A stretch of 64,000 bases of DNA from Roseovarius sp. ZX-A-9 (GCF_028369135.1 NZ_JAPWHW010000013.1:1-64000); one strand, 5' to 3'; counted from the first letter of the stretch, positions 53,226 through 62,476 are shown. A program made the numbers and translations. Notes: generated from the letters alone by a model not told the origin.

Positions 53226-54743
53226 ATGAGTGAAAGACAGACCAGTCCGATGCGCGTTGCAATAGTGGGCGGAGGAACCGCAGGCTGGATGGCGGCGGCC
53301 GCCTTGTCGAAGTATTTCGGTGATCAATTGGCCGTGACCCTGATCGAGTCCGAGGCCATCGGCACCATCGGTGTGGGGGAGGCGACAATCCCTCAGATCC
53401 GCCTGTTCAATAGCGGTCTCGGCATCGACGAGCGGGAGTTTCTGCGCGAAACATCCGCCACGATCAAGCTGGGGATCAAGTTCATCGGCTGGCACCGCGA
53501 GGGGCACAGCTACTTCCACAGTTTCGGTGATGTGGGGCGCAAGATCGGAACCTTGCCGTTCTACCAATACTGGCTGCGCTACCATCAGGAGGGCGGGGAG
53601 CTCGACCTCGAGGCGTTCAGTCCTGGCACCCTTGCAGCCAAACACGGCCTTTACGGACCGGGAAAAACGAGCGCGCGCATGCCTGCGTCGGCCTATCATT
53701 TTGATGCCTCCAAATACGCAGGTTTCCTGCGGCGGTATGCCGAGGAGCGCGGCACACAGCGGATCGAAGGCATCGTTGAGGGCTGGGACCAGCACCCGGA
53801 GAGCGGCCATATCACCCGGTTGCATCTGGACCGGGAAAGAGCGGTCGAGACGGATTTGATTCTTGATTGCACAGGCATGCGGGCGCTTTTGATCGGCCAA
53901 GCGCTAGGTGTGGCCTATGAGGATTGGTCTCATTGGTTGCCCTGTGACCGGGCCTGGGCGGTGCCGTCCGAAGGCAATGGCAGGCTTGACCCGTTCACGC
54001 GCTCCACGGCCCGGGAGGCGGGCTGGCAATGGCAAATCCCGCTGCAACACCGCACCGGGAACGGGCACGTCTTTTCCCAGTCGCACATCAGCGAAGAGCG
54101 GGCCGCGGACCAATTGATGGCCAACCTGCCCGGCGCAGCCTTGGCGGATCCGCGACTCATAAAGTTCCAAACCGGGCGGCGGGCCAAATTCTGGGATAAA
54201 AACGTCGTCGCGATCGGTCTCTCCAGCGGGTTCCTTGAACCATTGGAATCGACGTCGATCCACCTGATCCAATCCGGCATCGCCCGGATTGTGTCACTGT
54301 TCCCGGATCGGAGCTTTGCCGCGTCGCAACAGGAGGAATACAACGCTCAGATGGCCTTCGAATTCAGGGCAATCCGGGATTTCCTCATTTTGCACTACAA
54401 CTCGACCCAGCGCGACACGTCCGAATTCTGGAATTATTGTCGCACGATGCCGCTCCCCGACAGTCTGTCGCAGAAGTTGGATCTCTTTGACGCAACAGGT
54501 CAGATCGTCCGCTTCAATACGGAACTGTTCGACATAGCGAGCTGGTTGCAGGTGATGTGGGGCCAGGGCCGACGACCAAAGCATTTCCACCCAATGGTGC
54601 GCGCTGTCCCGACCGAGGACTTGGGCCGCTACATTTCCCTGAATGCACAGGAAACACAGGCGCAGATCGGCGCGTTGGGACCTCACGAAGCCTATATAAG
54701 ACGCATGTGCGCGCCTGGAAAAGCAAGCGTGAGACCCGGCTGA
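53226..54743 (+). CDS. Flavin-dependent tryptophan-halogenase-family protein
   Basis: This 505-aa protein is of the PrnA/RebH family. FADH2-dependent halogenases in this family make HOCl/HOBr, which is passed to a catalytic lysine that halogenates an aromatic substrate. It shows the Rossmann FAD motif GGGTAGW (15-21), GIGVGEATIP-like IGVGEATIP, a candidate catalytic Lys81 in IKLGIKF, the family signature GWQWQIP, and EPLEST with the conserved Glu. Length is normal. A matched reductase is not visible. Many members near DUF6445/TonB loci have no known substrate, so the true substrate is open. It begins with ATG after a GGGAG-like site and is divergent from the oxygenase gene. Confidence 0.88.
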   Translation: MSERQTSPMRVAIVGGGTAGWMAAAALSKYFGDQLAVTLIESEAIGTIGVGEATIPQIRLFNSGLGIDEREFLRETSATIKLGIKFIGWHREGHSYFHSFGDVGRKIGTLPFYQYWLRYHQEGGELDLEAFSPGTLAAKHGLYGPGKTSARMPASAYHFDASKYAGFLRRYAEERGTQRIEGIVEGWDQHPESGHITRLHLDRERAVETDLILDCTGMRALLIGQALGVAYEDWSHWLPCDRAWAVPSEGNGRLDPFTRSTAREAGWQWQIPLQHRTGNGHVFSQSHISEERAADQLMANLPGAALADPRLIKFQTGRRAKFWDKNVVAIGLSSGFLEPLESTSIHLIQSGIARIVSLFPDRSFAASQQEEYNAQMAFEFRAIRDFLILHYNSTQRDTSEFWNYCRTMPLPDSLSQKLDLFDATGQIVRFNTELFDIASWLQVMWGQGRRPKHFHPMVRAVPTEDLGRYISLNAQETQAQIGALGPHEAYIRRMCAPGKASVRPG

Positions 54744-54756
54744 ACAGACATGTGTC

Positions 54757-55368
54757 TCAGGCTTCGGACGACCCCTGTTCTTTGGCGCCGTCACGCCGGG
54801 CGCCCATCTTTTCCAGGGTCTCTGCATCTACCATGCGTGAAATCAGGGGATGCAGACGCAATTCTCCATCCTTGATCACCTGCCGGAAGTTTGCGATCAC
54901 GCTGGTTATGGTTTTCTGATCCGGAGCGATCACGTCCAAGAGCCAATTGATATTGCCGCTGTTCCAGTCCTCGGTCTTCAACCGGATCGGAAAGACACCC
55001 GCGGCAAGTTGTTCACGAATGCGCTTATCTACCTCTTCGGAGACGCTCGCCCAGATGGCAAACCCGGCCATTTCGGTCATGGGCTGCTTTTCCGACTTGC
55101 CTGGGTAGGCGAATGCCAGACGGTCCTGCAGCATCGGGTCCAATACAAGGTGCTGCAAATCAGCCAGATTTTGCGACCGATAGCGCGGCACCATCATCAT
55201 GGCCATGACAGCCTTTCCGAAGTTTTCACGCAAGGAGGACCGCAGATTCGCCAACTTTGCCGCGACTTCGGGATCAATCTGCTGAGATTGCGGCTGAGTT
55301 TCTTCACTCGCTTGCCCGTTCTGCGGCGCATCTCGTGACGTTTCGATTGTAGCATCTTTCTTGGTCAT
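54757..55368 (-). CDS. HlyC-like RTX toxin-activating lysine acyltransferase
   Basis: This 203-aa protein has a C-terminal two-thirds resembling HlyC-type acyltransferases, which move fatty acyl groups from acyl-ACP to internal lysines of RTX toxins. Shared features: FAIWASVSEEVDKRI (HlyC has YCSWANLSLENEI), KTEDWNSGNINWLLDVIAP (HlyC has AEDWTSGDRKWFIDWIAP), with Asp145 matching the catalytic Asp92 of HlyC. In the motif holding HlyC's catalytic His23 (PLHRNW), this protein has PRYRSQ, so Tyr63 replaces His; a nearby His73 exists. The N-terminal ~45 residues are polar and low-complexity. The likely partner is the giant RTX protein 3 kb away. Activity cannot be inferred with confidence. Confidence 0.75.
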   Translation of the reverse strand: MTKKDATIETSRDAPQNGQASEETQPQSQQIDPEVAAKLANLRSSLRENFGKAVMAMMMVPRYRSQNLADLQHLVLDPMLQDRLAFAYPGKSEKQPMTEMAGFAIWASVSEEVDKRIREQLAAGVFPIRLKTEDWNSGNINWLLDVIAPDQKTITSVIANFRQVIKDGELRLHPLISRMVDAETLEKMGARRDGAKEQGSSEA

Positions 55369-55377
55369 GTTTTTCCC

Positions 55378-55623
55378 TTACTGAACCTGTAAACCGCCAA
55401 GCGATAAACTTCTGCTAACAGCGTCTAAAATCCTTTTAAGACAACTCACTAATCCGTTGGTAGACAACTTGAGGTGTGCCACCTCCTCTGTCAAGTGATA
55501 CCCGGCATAAGCCCAAACCTGCAGACTTCCGCCAATCGGCAACCCCTCTTTGACACCCAAAGTCCGACCCAAAAGGCTACGAAGGTAGGAGATTAGATTC
55601 GAACTAGCGATACGCTTCGCCAA
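55378..55623 (-). CDS. Possible small hypothetical protein upstream of the HlyC-like gene
   Basis: An 81-codon frame on the same strand ends 9 bp before the HlyC-like start. It would need a TTG start (55621-55623) and has no strong ribosome site. The protein has no recognised motif. The spacing is suggestive of an operon, but the coding evidence is weak. It may simply be leader sequence. Confidence 0.2.
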   Translation of the reverse strand: MAKRIASSNLISYLRSLLGRTLGVKEGLPIGGSLQVWAYAGYHLTEEVAHLKLSTNGLVSCLKRILDAVSRSLSLGGLQVQ

Positions 55624-56235
55624 TCATGCACTAACATTCAAACTGGACCACTCAGGTGGCGCGGATCATCAGCCCACGCCTCAACAGAACAATTGGAACC
55701 AATCCTTCCGGTTCTTCACAAGCTGGATCAGCCGTCAGCCTCAGCCGCACTTTTTTTGAATTTTCTACGTCGGATGATCCCCTTCCGCCCGGCACTTTCT
55801 TACCACAAGTATCGCTCAGCACCCCCACCGGGTCACTTCTCAGTGGAAATCAACAATGCACTGGTTTGAAGTCACATGAATGTCTGCTTCCATTGTTGCG
55901 GAGCGTATTGCTTGCGAACGCAGTGTCCGATCCTACATGATTTGCCTTATGAGCTCAAAGCGTGCACAAACGTCGCGTTCGGGCTGACAGCGGTCAAAGG
56001 GGATGTCACGCCTCAAGAGTGGGCTGCAGTTCATACCCACAGTCTTCTGGCTTGTGATGTGCGGCCCATCCGCATTCAGCGGTCGAAAATCGCCTCACTG
56101 GTCTGGTGTGGTAGCCAACGCACCGCGTCTTCCTTCATATGCTCGAATTGGGGCGGCTATCATTTTCACGATATGTTCTCAATATGTCCCGCTAACCGAA
56201 AATCGTTAAGTCACTAATTTTTTGTGATAAATTTT
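55624..56235. other. Gene-poor right border of the island
   Basis: These 612 bp hold no convincing gene; the short open frames show no motif or ribosome site. Composition is less GC-rich than the DNA right of 56276, and the change coincides with the tRNA-derived repeat, consistent with island DNA meeting core chromosome. Confidence 0.5.
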
Positions 56236-56276
56236 CGGATTTGCAATCCGCTGCGTAACCACTCCGCCAACTCGCC
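56236..56276 (-). repeat. Attachment-site repeat, right copy (attR): 5' half of tRNA-Cys
   Basis: An exact 41-bp copy of 14960-15000, covering the tRNA-Cys 5' end through the anticodon stem. The T arm and 3' half are absent, so this is not a functional tRNA. Left of it is AT-rich island sequence, right of it core-type GC-rich DNA. It marks the chromosome-proximal end of the ~41.3-kb island. Confidence 0.8.
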
Positions 56277-56405
56277 GCCGCTGGTGGTGGCGTTGAATTA
56301 GCGGATCGCCCGGTCCGGTGGAAGTGCGATTGCGTGCCGGGCTGGGCCCCGCGCGGGACGGCTCCGGGCAGGTGGGCACGGGACGGCAGCAGACAGTGGG
56401 CTCTG

Positions 56406-57914
56406 CTAACTGCCGTAGACCGCGTGCCAGCGCTCGATCAACTGCTGCTGCAGGCGTTTCGAGCGCGCGTTCCAGGCCGCCGCACCCGGCGGGCGTTCCT
56501 GCGCCGACTGGCCCAGCGCGCGGCGCTTTTCCTCGTTGCCGGTAAAGATCGCAAAGGCCAGTTGCCGGTTGTCCGGGCCAGTGGCGTAGCCCGACAGCGA
56601 GCTGACAAAATAGAGCGTGCCGGTCTTGGCCAGCACCTTCACGGGATGCCCCTTGTCGGTACTGCCATTCTCGTGGCGCATCACGAACGGCTTGAGCAGC
56701 GGCTCCAGCTTGCCCTCCGAAGCCACCTTGGCCAACGCACGGGCCAGCCCCTCGGCCGTCAGCCGCGAGGCGGCCCCGAGCCCCGAGTGATCCACCAGTG
56801 ACGCTTCCGTCATGCCCAGTTCGGTCCGCGCCCATGCCGACATCTCGCGCCCCGACGCCGCCAGCGATGTGACCTTGCCGCCCCGTGCGACAGTGGCGGT
56901 CATGCCGACCAGTTCGGCGGTCAGGTTGTTGGAATATTTCAGCATACTCCGCAGGATCGTGCTCAGTGCCTTGCTGTTATGGGTCACCACCGCCGTGCCG
57001 CGCGGCGCATCGCTCTGCGGCCGGGCCTGATCGAGCTTGATCCCGTGCGAGCGCGCAAACGTGGCAAAGACTTCGCCGGCATAGCTCGCCGGGTAGCGGA
57101 CGGGCAGCCAGCGGGCGCCCCCCTTGCCCAGGGCCTTGGCCGCCACGGTCCATTCATCGTGATCGCCCGCGTCCTTGTAGGTATAGACCGGGGCGGCGCG
57201 GTCGGCGATGCGCATCCGGGCCACGCGCACCTCGGGCCGGTACTTGCCCGACCTCGCGTCCATCGTGACGGTATAACCGTCCGAGTCCCGCGCCCATTCG
57301 AAATGCACGCGGTTGAAATTCAGGTTCAGCCCCGACAGCGACGGGTTGTAGCCGACGTGAACCGGCTGGCTCTCGTCGATCACGCGGATAAAGGGCAGCG
57401 CGCCGTCGAACACGCGAAAGGCGCCGGTGACGGCCCGGATGCCCGCTGCCTTGAGGTTGGCGGCCATGCCCGCCAATGCATCGGTATCGAGCGTGGGATC
57501 GCCACCGCCGGTCAGCACCAGATCGCCCTTGATCACGCCGTTCTCGATCGGCCCGGTCGCGATCAGCCGGGTGCGAAACCGATAGCCCGCGCCCAGCGCG
57601 TTCAGCGCATAAAGCGCCGTCACCGTCTTGGTCACGCTGGCGGGGGCAAAGCCCATATCGGCGTTACGAGTCTCCAGCAGCGCGCCGGTTTTCACATCGA
57701 CCACCGCATAGCCAACCCTGCCGCCCAGTTTTGCCCGGTCGATCAGTGCCTGCGGATCGGGCGCCTTGGGGCGCGGCCGCAGGGCTGCCTTGTCCAGGTC
57801 GGCCGGGCGCAGTTGCGGCCGCAGCGATACGGCAGGCGCCCCGGCACTGACCGCACTGGCCAGACCCGCCAAGGCGGTGCCCAGTAAACCACGTCGTGAA
57901 AACAGTTTCGTCAT
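56406..57914 (-). CDS. dacB: D-alanyl-D-alanine carboxypeptidase/endopeptidase (PBP4, DacB)
   Basis: This 502-aa class C low-molecular-weight penicillin-binding protein trims peptidoglycan stem peptides in the periplasm. It has a twin-arginine-like signal (SRRGLLGTALAGLASAVSAGA), the catalytic SxxK as SVTK (Ser93, Lys96), SxN as SNN in LKYSNNLTAE, and KTG in LAKTGTLYF, with the large insert domain between the first two motifs typical of PBP4. Length is normal. It is the first core gene right of the island border and is convergent with nothing; downstream lies the attR repeat, 129 bp away. Confidence 0.93.
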   Translation of the reverse strand: MTKLFSRRGLLGTALAGLASAVSAGAPAVSLRPQLRPADLDKAALRPRPKAPDPQALIDRAKLGGRVGYAVVDVKTGALLETRNADMGFAPASVTKTVTALYALNALGAGYRFRTRLIATGPIENGVIKGDLVLTGGGDPTLDTDALAGMAANLKAAGIRAVTGAFRVFDGALPFIRVIDESQPVHVGYNPSLSGLNLNFNRVHFEWARDSDGYTVTMDARSGKYRPEVRVARMRIADRAAPVYTYKDAGDHDEWTVAAKALGKGGARWLPVRYPASYAGEVFATFARSHGIKLDQARPQSDAPRGTAVVTHNSKALSTILRSMLKYSNNLTAELVGMTATVARGGKVTSLAASGREMSAWARTELGMTEASLVDHSGLGAASRLTAEGLARALAKVASEGKLEPLLKPFVMRHENGSTDKGHPVKVLAKTGTLYFVSSLSGYATGPDNRQLAFAIFTGNEEKRRALGQSAQERPPGAAAWNARSKRLQQQLIERWHAVYGS

Positions 57915-58035
57915 GGCCCAGAGTTAAACCCAGTCGCGCGCGGCAGACAACGACGAATTGCCCCCATTTGGCCCCGGCCCGTGACAGCCCCGCAGATAAG
58001 GGCAAACCCAGCCCCGCGCGCACCATCACGCCCGG

Positions 58036-58635
58036 CTACCATGCGCCTGACGCCCGCAAGTCCGTCGAGGAAATCGCCCGCATCGGCACATTGATGAAAC
58101 ACCATGCCGGCGGCGCCATCAGCCCCAGACGCTGGCTCTGGCGGCCCGGCAGCCGGTGCGCCGCATAGATCCGCGCCATTTTCGAGTTGCGCGCCGCAAT
58201 GCGCGTGCCCGGACGGGCCAGCACGCCCACCGGCACGGACTTCATGATCTCCTGCCAATCCTGCCATTCATCGAATTGCACCATGTTGTCGGCCCCCATC
58301 AACCACACGAACCGTGCGCCGGGCCGGGCCGCGCGCAGCGCCCGCAGCGTCTGGGCGGTATAGCGCGATCCGATCTGCGCCTCGGCATCGCTGATAAAAA
58401 CGCGCGGGTGCTGCATGATCTGCGCCGCCGCCTCCAGCCGCCGCGCCATGGGCGCGGGCCCGTGTGCCTTCAGCGGGTTGCCGGGGCTGACCAGCCACCA
58501 AACCGCCCCGAGGTCGAACCGTTTCAGCGCTTCGCGGGTGATATGGACATGACCCGCATGTGGCGGATCGAACGACCCGCCAAGCAATCCGATGGTCTGG
58601 CCGGGCCGCACCGGCGGCAAGGTCAAAGCAGGCAT
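58036..58635 (-). CDS. nadD: Nicotinate-nucleotide adenylyltransferase
   Basis: This 199-aa NadD joins nicotinate mononucleotide and ATP to form deamido-NAD in NAD synthesis. It shows the nucleotidyltransferase motif GGSFDPPHAGH near the N-terminus, the MGADN motif and the C-terminal ISSTDLRA motif that binds ATP phosphates. Length is typical. It lies 121 bp upstream of dacB on the same strand. No rsfS or proA is visible downstream, where they often occur; here dacB follows. Confidence 0.94.
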   Translation of the reverse strand: MPALTLPPVRPGQTIGLLGGSFDPPHAGHVHITREALKRFDLGAVWWLVSPGNPLKAHGPAPMARRLEAAAQIMQHPRVFISDAEAQIGSRYTAQTLRALRAARPGARFVWLMGADNMVQFDEWQDWQEIMKSVPVGVLARPGTRIAARNSKMARIYAAHRLPGRQSQRLGLMAPPAWCFINVPMRAISSTDLRASGAW

Positions 58636-58755
58636 TTTGCCGCAAGCTCCTTAAATTTTAAGAATTTTTATCCGCATAGGCGGCCGATGACCACCCGATA
58701 TTAAGCACCGTTTGCCACTGTCGTCATGTAATTTCAGCGCAACCTTGGTGGAGCA

Positions 58756-60587
58756 GTGAGCAGACAAACGCGATCTGACAGGAAGCCGCTACGCGCGGAC
58801 CCGGCGACCAGCACCGACGCCAGGCTTCCGGGGCTGATCCTCGATCATGTGCGCGATGGCATCATCCTGCTCGATATCAATGGCCGGGTGAAATGGATGA
58901 ACCCCGCCTGCGAACAGATGCTTGGCTGGTCCCTGTCCGAGCTCAAGGGCTGCAATCCGCAGGAAAAGATACTGCCACCCGAAAGCCGCCCGCCCCGTGA
59001 AGAGACAGAAAACTTTCGGTATGATTTCTCGACCTCTCTGTTCGATCGCTACCGCATCACCCAGCATCTGCGCCGCGACGGCAGCCGGTTCTGGAACCAG
59101 CAGAGCCATTCGCTGATCGATCTCGGCCCCGACGACACGCAAAAGATGGTTGTCGTCACCTGCCGCGATGTCTCGGAGCAGGTCACGACCCAGGCCGCAC
59201 TGCAACAGGTCAAGGACGACCTGGATCATGCCGCCTATCACGATGATCTGACCGGCCTTGGCAACCGCAAGAAACTGTCGCGCTACATGCGCAGCCGCAA
59301 GGTGATGGCCCAGATCATGGCCGGGCGGATCGGCGTGCTTCAACTCGATCTCGACAAGTTCAAGGAGGTCAACGACACGCTGGCCACGCGGCCGGCGATG
59401 CGGTGCTGCACCATGTGGCCGACGGTCTGCGCCAACAGGTCCGGCCCGGCGATCTGGTCTGCTGCACCGGCGGCGATGAGTTTCTTCTGATTTTCGTCGA
59501 TATCGGCACGCAGAAGGCATTGCTGGCCCGCGCCGGGCAGGTCATGCGCGCCGTCAGCCGCCCATTGGTCTGGAAGGATCAGACAATACCCGTGGGCCTT
59601 TCCATCGGGGCCAGCATGTCCACCGCCGATACCGCCTCAGGAGAGGCCCTGATTCAGCAGGCCGATATGGCGCTCTACAGTGCCAAGGATGCAGGGCGCG
59701 GGCAGGTCGTCCTCTATACCGATCAACTGGGCCAGCGTGCGCGCGCCCGCCAGCAACTCAGCCGCGACCTCAAGGAAGCGGTGGCACACGACCAGTTCAC
59801 CATCTTCCTGCAACCGATCCTCGATCTGGCCAGCAACCGGATCACCGGCTGCGAGGCGCTGTTGCGCTGGGATCACCCGCAACAGGGCCTGCTGGCCCCC
59901 GCGGCGTTCCTCTCGGCGGCCAAGGGCACACAGTTGCTGCCCGATATCGACTACCTGGCGATGAACCATGCGCTCGACGCGCTGGCGCGGATGCATCAGG
60001 CGGGGTTTTCCGGCCTGACCCTGTCGCTCAACGTCTCCAGCACGATCCTGTCGGATGTCAATTACCCCGGCCTGCTGGACTGGGCACTGCAATCGCGCGG
60101 GTTGCCGCATTCCAGCATCTGCGTCGAGATCCTGGAAACCAGCCTGCTGGGCGGCGGCCATATCGGGGTGCTCGCCGCCATCGAGCGGCTGCGGCGGATC
60201 GGCGTGCGCGTGGCACTCGACGATTTCGGCACCGGCCATGCGGGGCTGTCGCATATATCGGCCATCGAAATCGACGCGATCAAGCTTGATCACTCGATGA
60301 TCCGGCGGCTGGAAACCGCGCCGCGCAACCGCGTCGTGGCACGCTCGATCATCCGGCTCTGCGCGCTTCTGGACATGGATGTGGTGGCCGAGGGCGTGGA
60401 AACCCAAGGTCAGCTCGATATCCTGCGACGCGCCAAATGCCCGTTCATCCAGGGCTACGGCCTCGCCTCGCCGATGCCGGTGGCCGATATGGTCGGCTGG
60501 CTGCGCGCCAATACGCCACTGCCTGCGCCCTTCACTCTGGATGCGACCACCCCGGCCCGCGCCACCCCGCACAAGGCAAAGCGATAG
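58756..60587 (+). pseudogene. PAS-GGDEF-EAL cyclic-di-GMP protein split by a single-base deletion
   Basis: Two overlapping frames together make a ~610-aa protein: a PAS domain (DHVRDGIILLDINGRVKWMN), a GGDEF domain (diguanylate cyclase) and an EAL domain (phosphodiesterase). The N-terminal frame (58756-59490, GTG start after GGTGGAG) breaks at CTGGCCACGCGG (about 59380-59391), where CTGGGCCACGCG would read the expected TLGHAAGDAVL. One G seems missing at 59382-59383. The second frame (from 59403) carries intact GGDEF with an RxxD inhibitory site five residues before it (RPGD), EALLRW, DDFGTG and AEGVET, so every catalytic motif is preserved. A recent mutation or an assembly error is more likely than long decay. 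Confidence 0.85.
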
Positions 60588-60670
60588 CGCGACAAACTCC
60601 CTGTTTGAAATCGCAGCGCCCGACGGTTACATGCAGGCCAACACCCGGTCTTAATCAGAAAGCATCAGCC

Positions 60671-62326
60671 ATGGCAGCTTACCAATATGTCTATCACATG
60701 CAGGGCGTCTCAAAGACCTATCCCGGTGGGAAGAAGTGCTTTGAGAACATCCATCTGTCATTCCTGCCCGGTGTGAAAATCGGCGTCGTCGGCGTCAACG
60801 GCTCGGGCAAGTCCACCTTGATGAAAATCATGGCCGGCCTCGATACCGATTACACCGGCGAGGCATGGGCCGCCGAGGGCGCCAATGTCGGCTACCTGCC
60901 GCAAGAGCCGCATCTCGACCCGGCGCTCAACGTCCGCGAAAACGTCATGCTCGGCGTCGCAGCGAAAAAGGCCAAGCTTGATCGCTTCAACGAACTGGCG
61001 ATGAACTACTCGGATGAGACCGCCGATGAGATGGCCGAACTGCAAGACCAGATCGACGCCGAGAACCTGTGGGATCTCGACGCCCAGATCGACGTCAGCA
61101 TGGAGGCGCTGCGCTGCCCCCCCGATGATGCCGACGTGGCGTCGCTCTCGGGCGGTGAACGCCGCCGCGTCGCCCTGTGCAAGCTGCTCCTCGAAGCGCC
61201 TGACATGCTGCTGCTGGACGAACCGACCAACCACCTGGATGCCGAAACCATCGCCTGGCTGCAACAGCACCTCATCGACTACAAGGGCACGATCCTGATC
61301 GTCACCCATGACCGCTACTTCCTCGACGATATCACCAGCTGGATTCTCGAACTGGACCGCGGTCGCGGCATTCCCTACGAGGGCAATTATTCGTCCTGGC
61401 TCGAACAAAAGGCCAAGCGCCTGAGCCAGGAGGCCCGCGAGGACAAGTCCAAGCAAAAGACGCTGGAACGCGAACTGGAATGGATGCGTCAGGGCCAGAA
61501 GGCCCGGCAGGCCAAATCCAAGGCCCGGATCAACGCCTATAACGAGATGGCCGGCCAGTCAGAGCGCGAGAAACTGACCCGCGCCCAGATCGTCATCCCC
61601 AACGGCCCGCGCCTCGGCGACAAGGTGATCGAGGTGCAGGGGCTGACCAAGGCGATGGGCGACAAGCTCCTGATCGAGAACCTCAGCTTCTCGCTGCCGC
61701 CCGGCGGCATCGTCGGCGTGATCGGCCCCAACGGCGCGGGTAAATCGACCCTGTTCAAGATGCTGACCGGACAGGAAAAGCCCGATGCCGGCACCATCGA
61801 ATACGGCGACACTGTCGATCTGTCCTACGTGGATCAGTCCCGCGACGATCTGAAACCGGACGAAAACGTCTGGGAGGCCATCGCCGACGGGCAGGACATC
61901 ATCAAGCTCGGCGATGCCGAAGTGAACGCCCGCGCCTATTGCTCGGCGTTCAACTTCAAGGGCGGCGACCAGCAAAAGAAAGTCTCGCTGCTGTCAGGGG
62001 GCGAACGGAACCGCGTTCACATGGCGCGCCTCCTGCGCTCGGGCGGCAACGTGCTGCTACTCGATGAGCCGACCAACGATCTCGATGTCGAAACCCTGCG
62101 CGCGCTGGAAGACGCGCTGGTGGATTTCGCCGGCTGCGCCGTGGTCATCTCCCACGACCGCTTCTTCCTCGACCGGATCTGCACCCACATGCTGGCCTTC
62201 GAGGGCGACGCGCATGTGGAATGGTTCGAGGGCAATTTCGAGGATTACGAAGAAGACAAGAAGCGCCGCCTTGGCGCCGACGCGCTGGAGCCCACGCGGA
62301 TGAAGCACAAGAAGTTTGCGAGGTAA
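60671..62326 (+). CDS. ettA: Energy-dependent translational throttle protein EttA (ABC-F)
   Basis: This 551-aa ABC-F protein has two nucleotide-binding domains and no membrane part. EttA binds the ribosomal E site and gates entry into elongation according to ATP level. Domain 1 has GVNGSGKST, LSGGERRRVAL and LLLDEPTNHLD; the arm/linker contains LEWMRQGQKARQAKSKARI; domain 2 has GPNGAGKST, LSGGERNRVH and LLLDEPTNDLD; it ends with the EttA-type TRMKHKKFAR. The frame is open upstream to 60437, but the ATG at 60671 (MAAYQYVYHMQGVSK) begins the conserved N-terminus and is used. Confidence 0.96.
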   Translation: MAAYQYVYHMQGVSKTYPGGKKCFENIHLSFLPGVKIGVVGVNGSGKSTLMKIMAGLDTDYTGEAWAAEGANVGYLPQEPHLDPALNVRENVMLGVAAKKAKLDRFNELAMNYSDETADEMAELQDQIDAENLWDLDAQIDVSMEALRCPPDDADVASLSGGERRRVALCKLLLEAPDMLLLDEPTNHLDAETIAWLQQHLIDYKGTILIVTHDRYFLDDITSWILELDRGRGIPYEGNYSSWLEQKAKRLSQEAREDKSKQKTLERELEWMRQGQKARQAKSKARINAYNEMAGQSEREKLTRAQIVIPNGPRLGDKVIEVQGLTKAMGDKLLIENLSFSLPPGGIVGVIGPNGAGKSTLFKMLTGQEKPDAGTIEYGDTVDLSYVDQSRDDLKPDENVWEAIADGQDIIKLGDAEVNARAYCSAFNFKGGDQQKKVSLLSGGERNRVHMARLLRSGGNVLLLDEPTNDLDVETLRALEDALVDFAGCAVVISHDRFFLDRICTHMLAFEGDAHVEWFEGNFEDYEEDKKRRLGADALEPTRMKHKKFAR

Positions 62327-62351
62327 CGTTGAAAAGCATTGCTTTTCAACG
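62327..62351. repeat. Perfect palindrome after ettA (REP-like)
   Basis: CGTTGAAAAGC-ATT-GCTTTTCAACG is a perfect 11-bp stem with a 3-nt loop, starting right after the ettA stop. It is followed by further self-complementary sequence (ATTGCCACGCAAT and two GCGTGCGC units up to 62392). There is no T tract, so it is more like an extragenic palindrome than a terminator. Confidence 0.6.
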
Positions 62352-62423
62352 CGTGCGCGAAAGCGATTGCCACGCAATGGCGTGCGCACCCGGTTGAGAA
62401 TGTGCGCCGATCTGACATCTTGA

Positions 62424-62448
62424 GGGCGGTCTTCGGGCCGCCCTTTTT
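62424..62448 (+). terminator. Rho-independent terminator downstream of ettA
   Basis: Stem GGGCGG (62424-62429) pairs with CCGCCC (62438-62443) across an 8-nt loop, followed directly by TTTTT. It lies ~100 bp after the ettA stop on the same strand and before the convergent BrnA-like gene. Confidence 0.75.
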
Positions 62449-62476
62449 CCTTGTGTCAGGCTTCGACCCGGCCCGC

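Noticed and set aside
53145..53900. N-terminal extension of the oxygenase frame to 489 aa
   Set aside because: It is antisense to the well-supported halogenase gene; the conserved region begins at 53144.
55876..56217. 113-aa plus-strand frame near attR
   Set aside because: It has no ribosome site, a Cys-rich composition without pattern, and lies at the island border; not supported as a gene.
56236..56276. Second tRNA-Cys gene
   Set aside because: Only the 5' half is present, with no T arm or acceptor 3' strand.
56979..57887. 302-aa plus-strand frame
   Set aside because: It is antisense to dacB, in GC-rich sequence that opens spurious frames.
60437..60670. Upstream extension of ettA
   Set aside because: It overlaps the EAL domain in another frame; the EttA N-terminus is at 60671.
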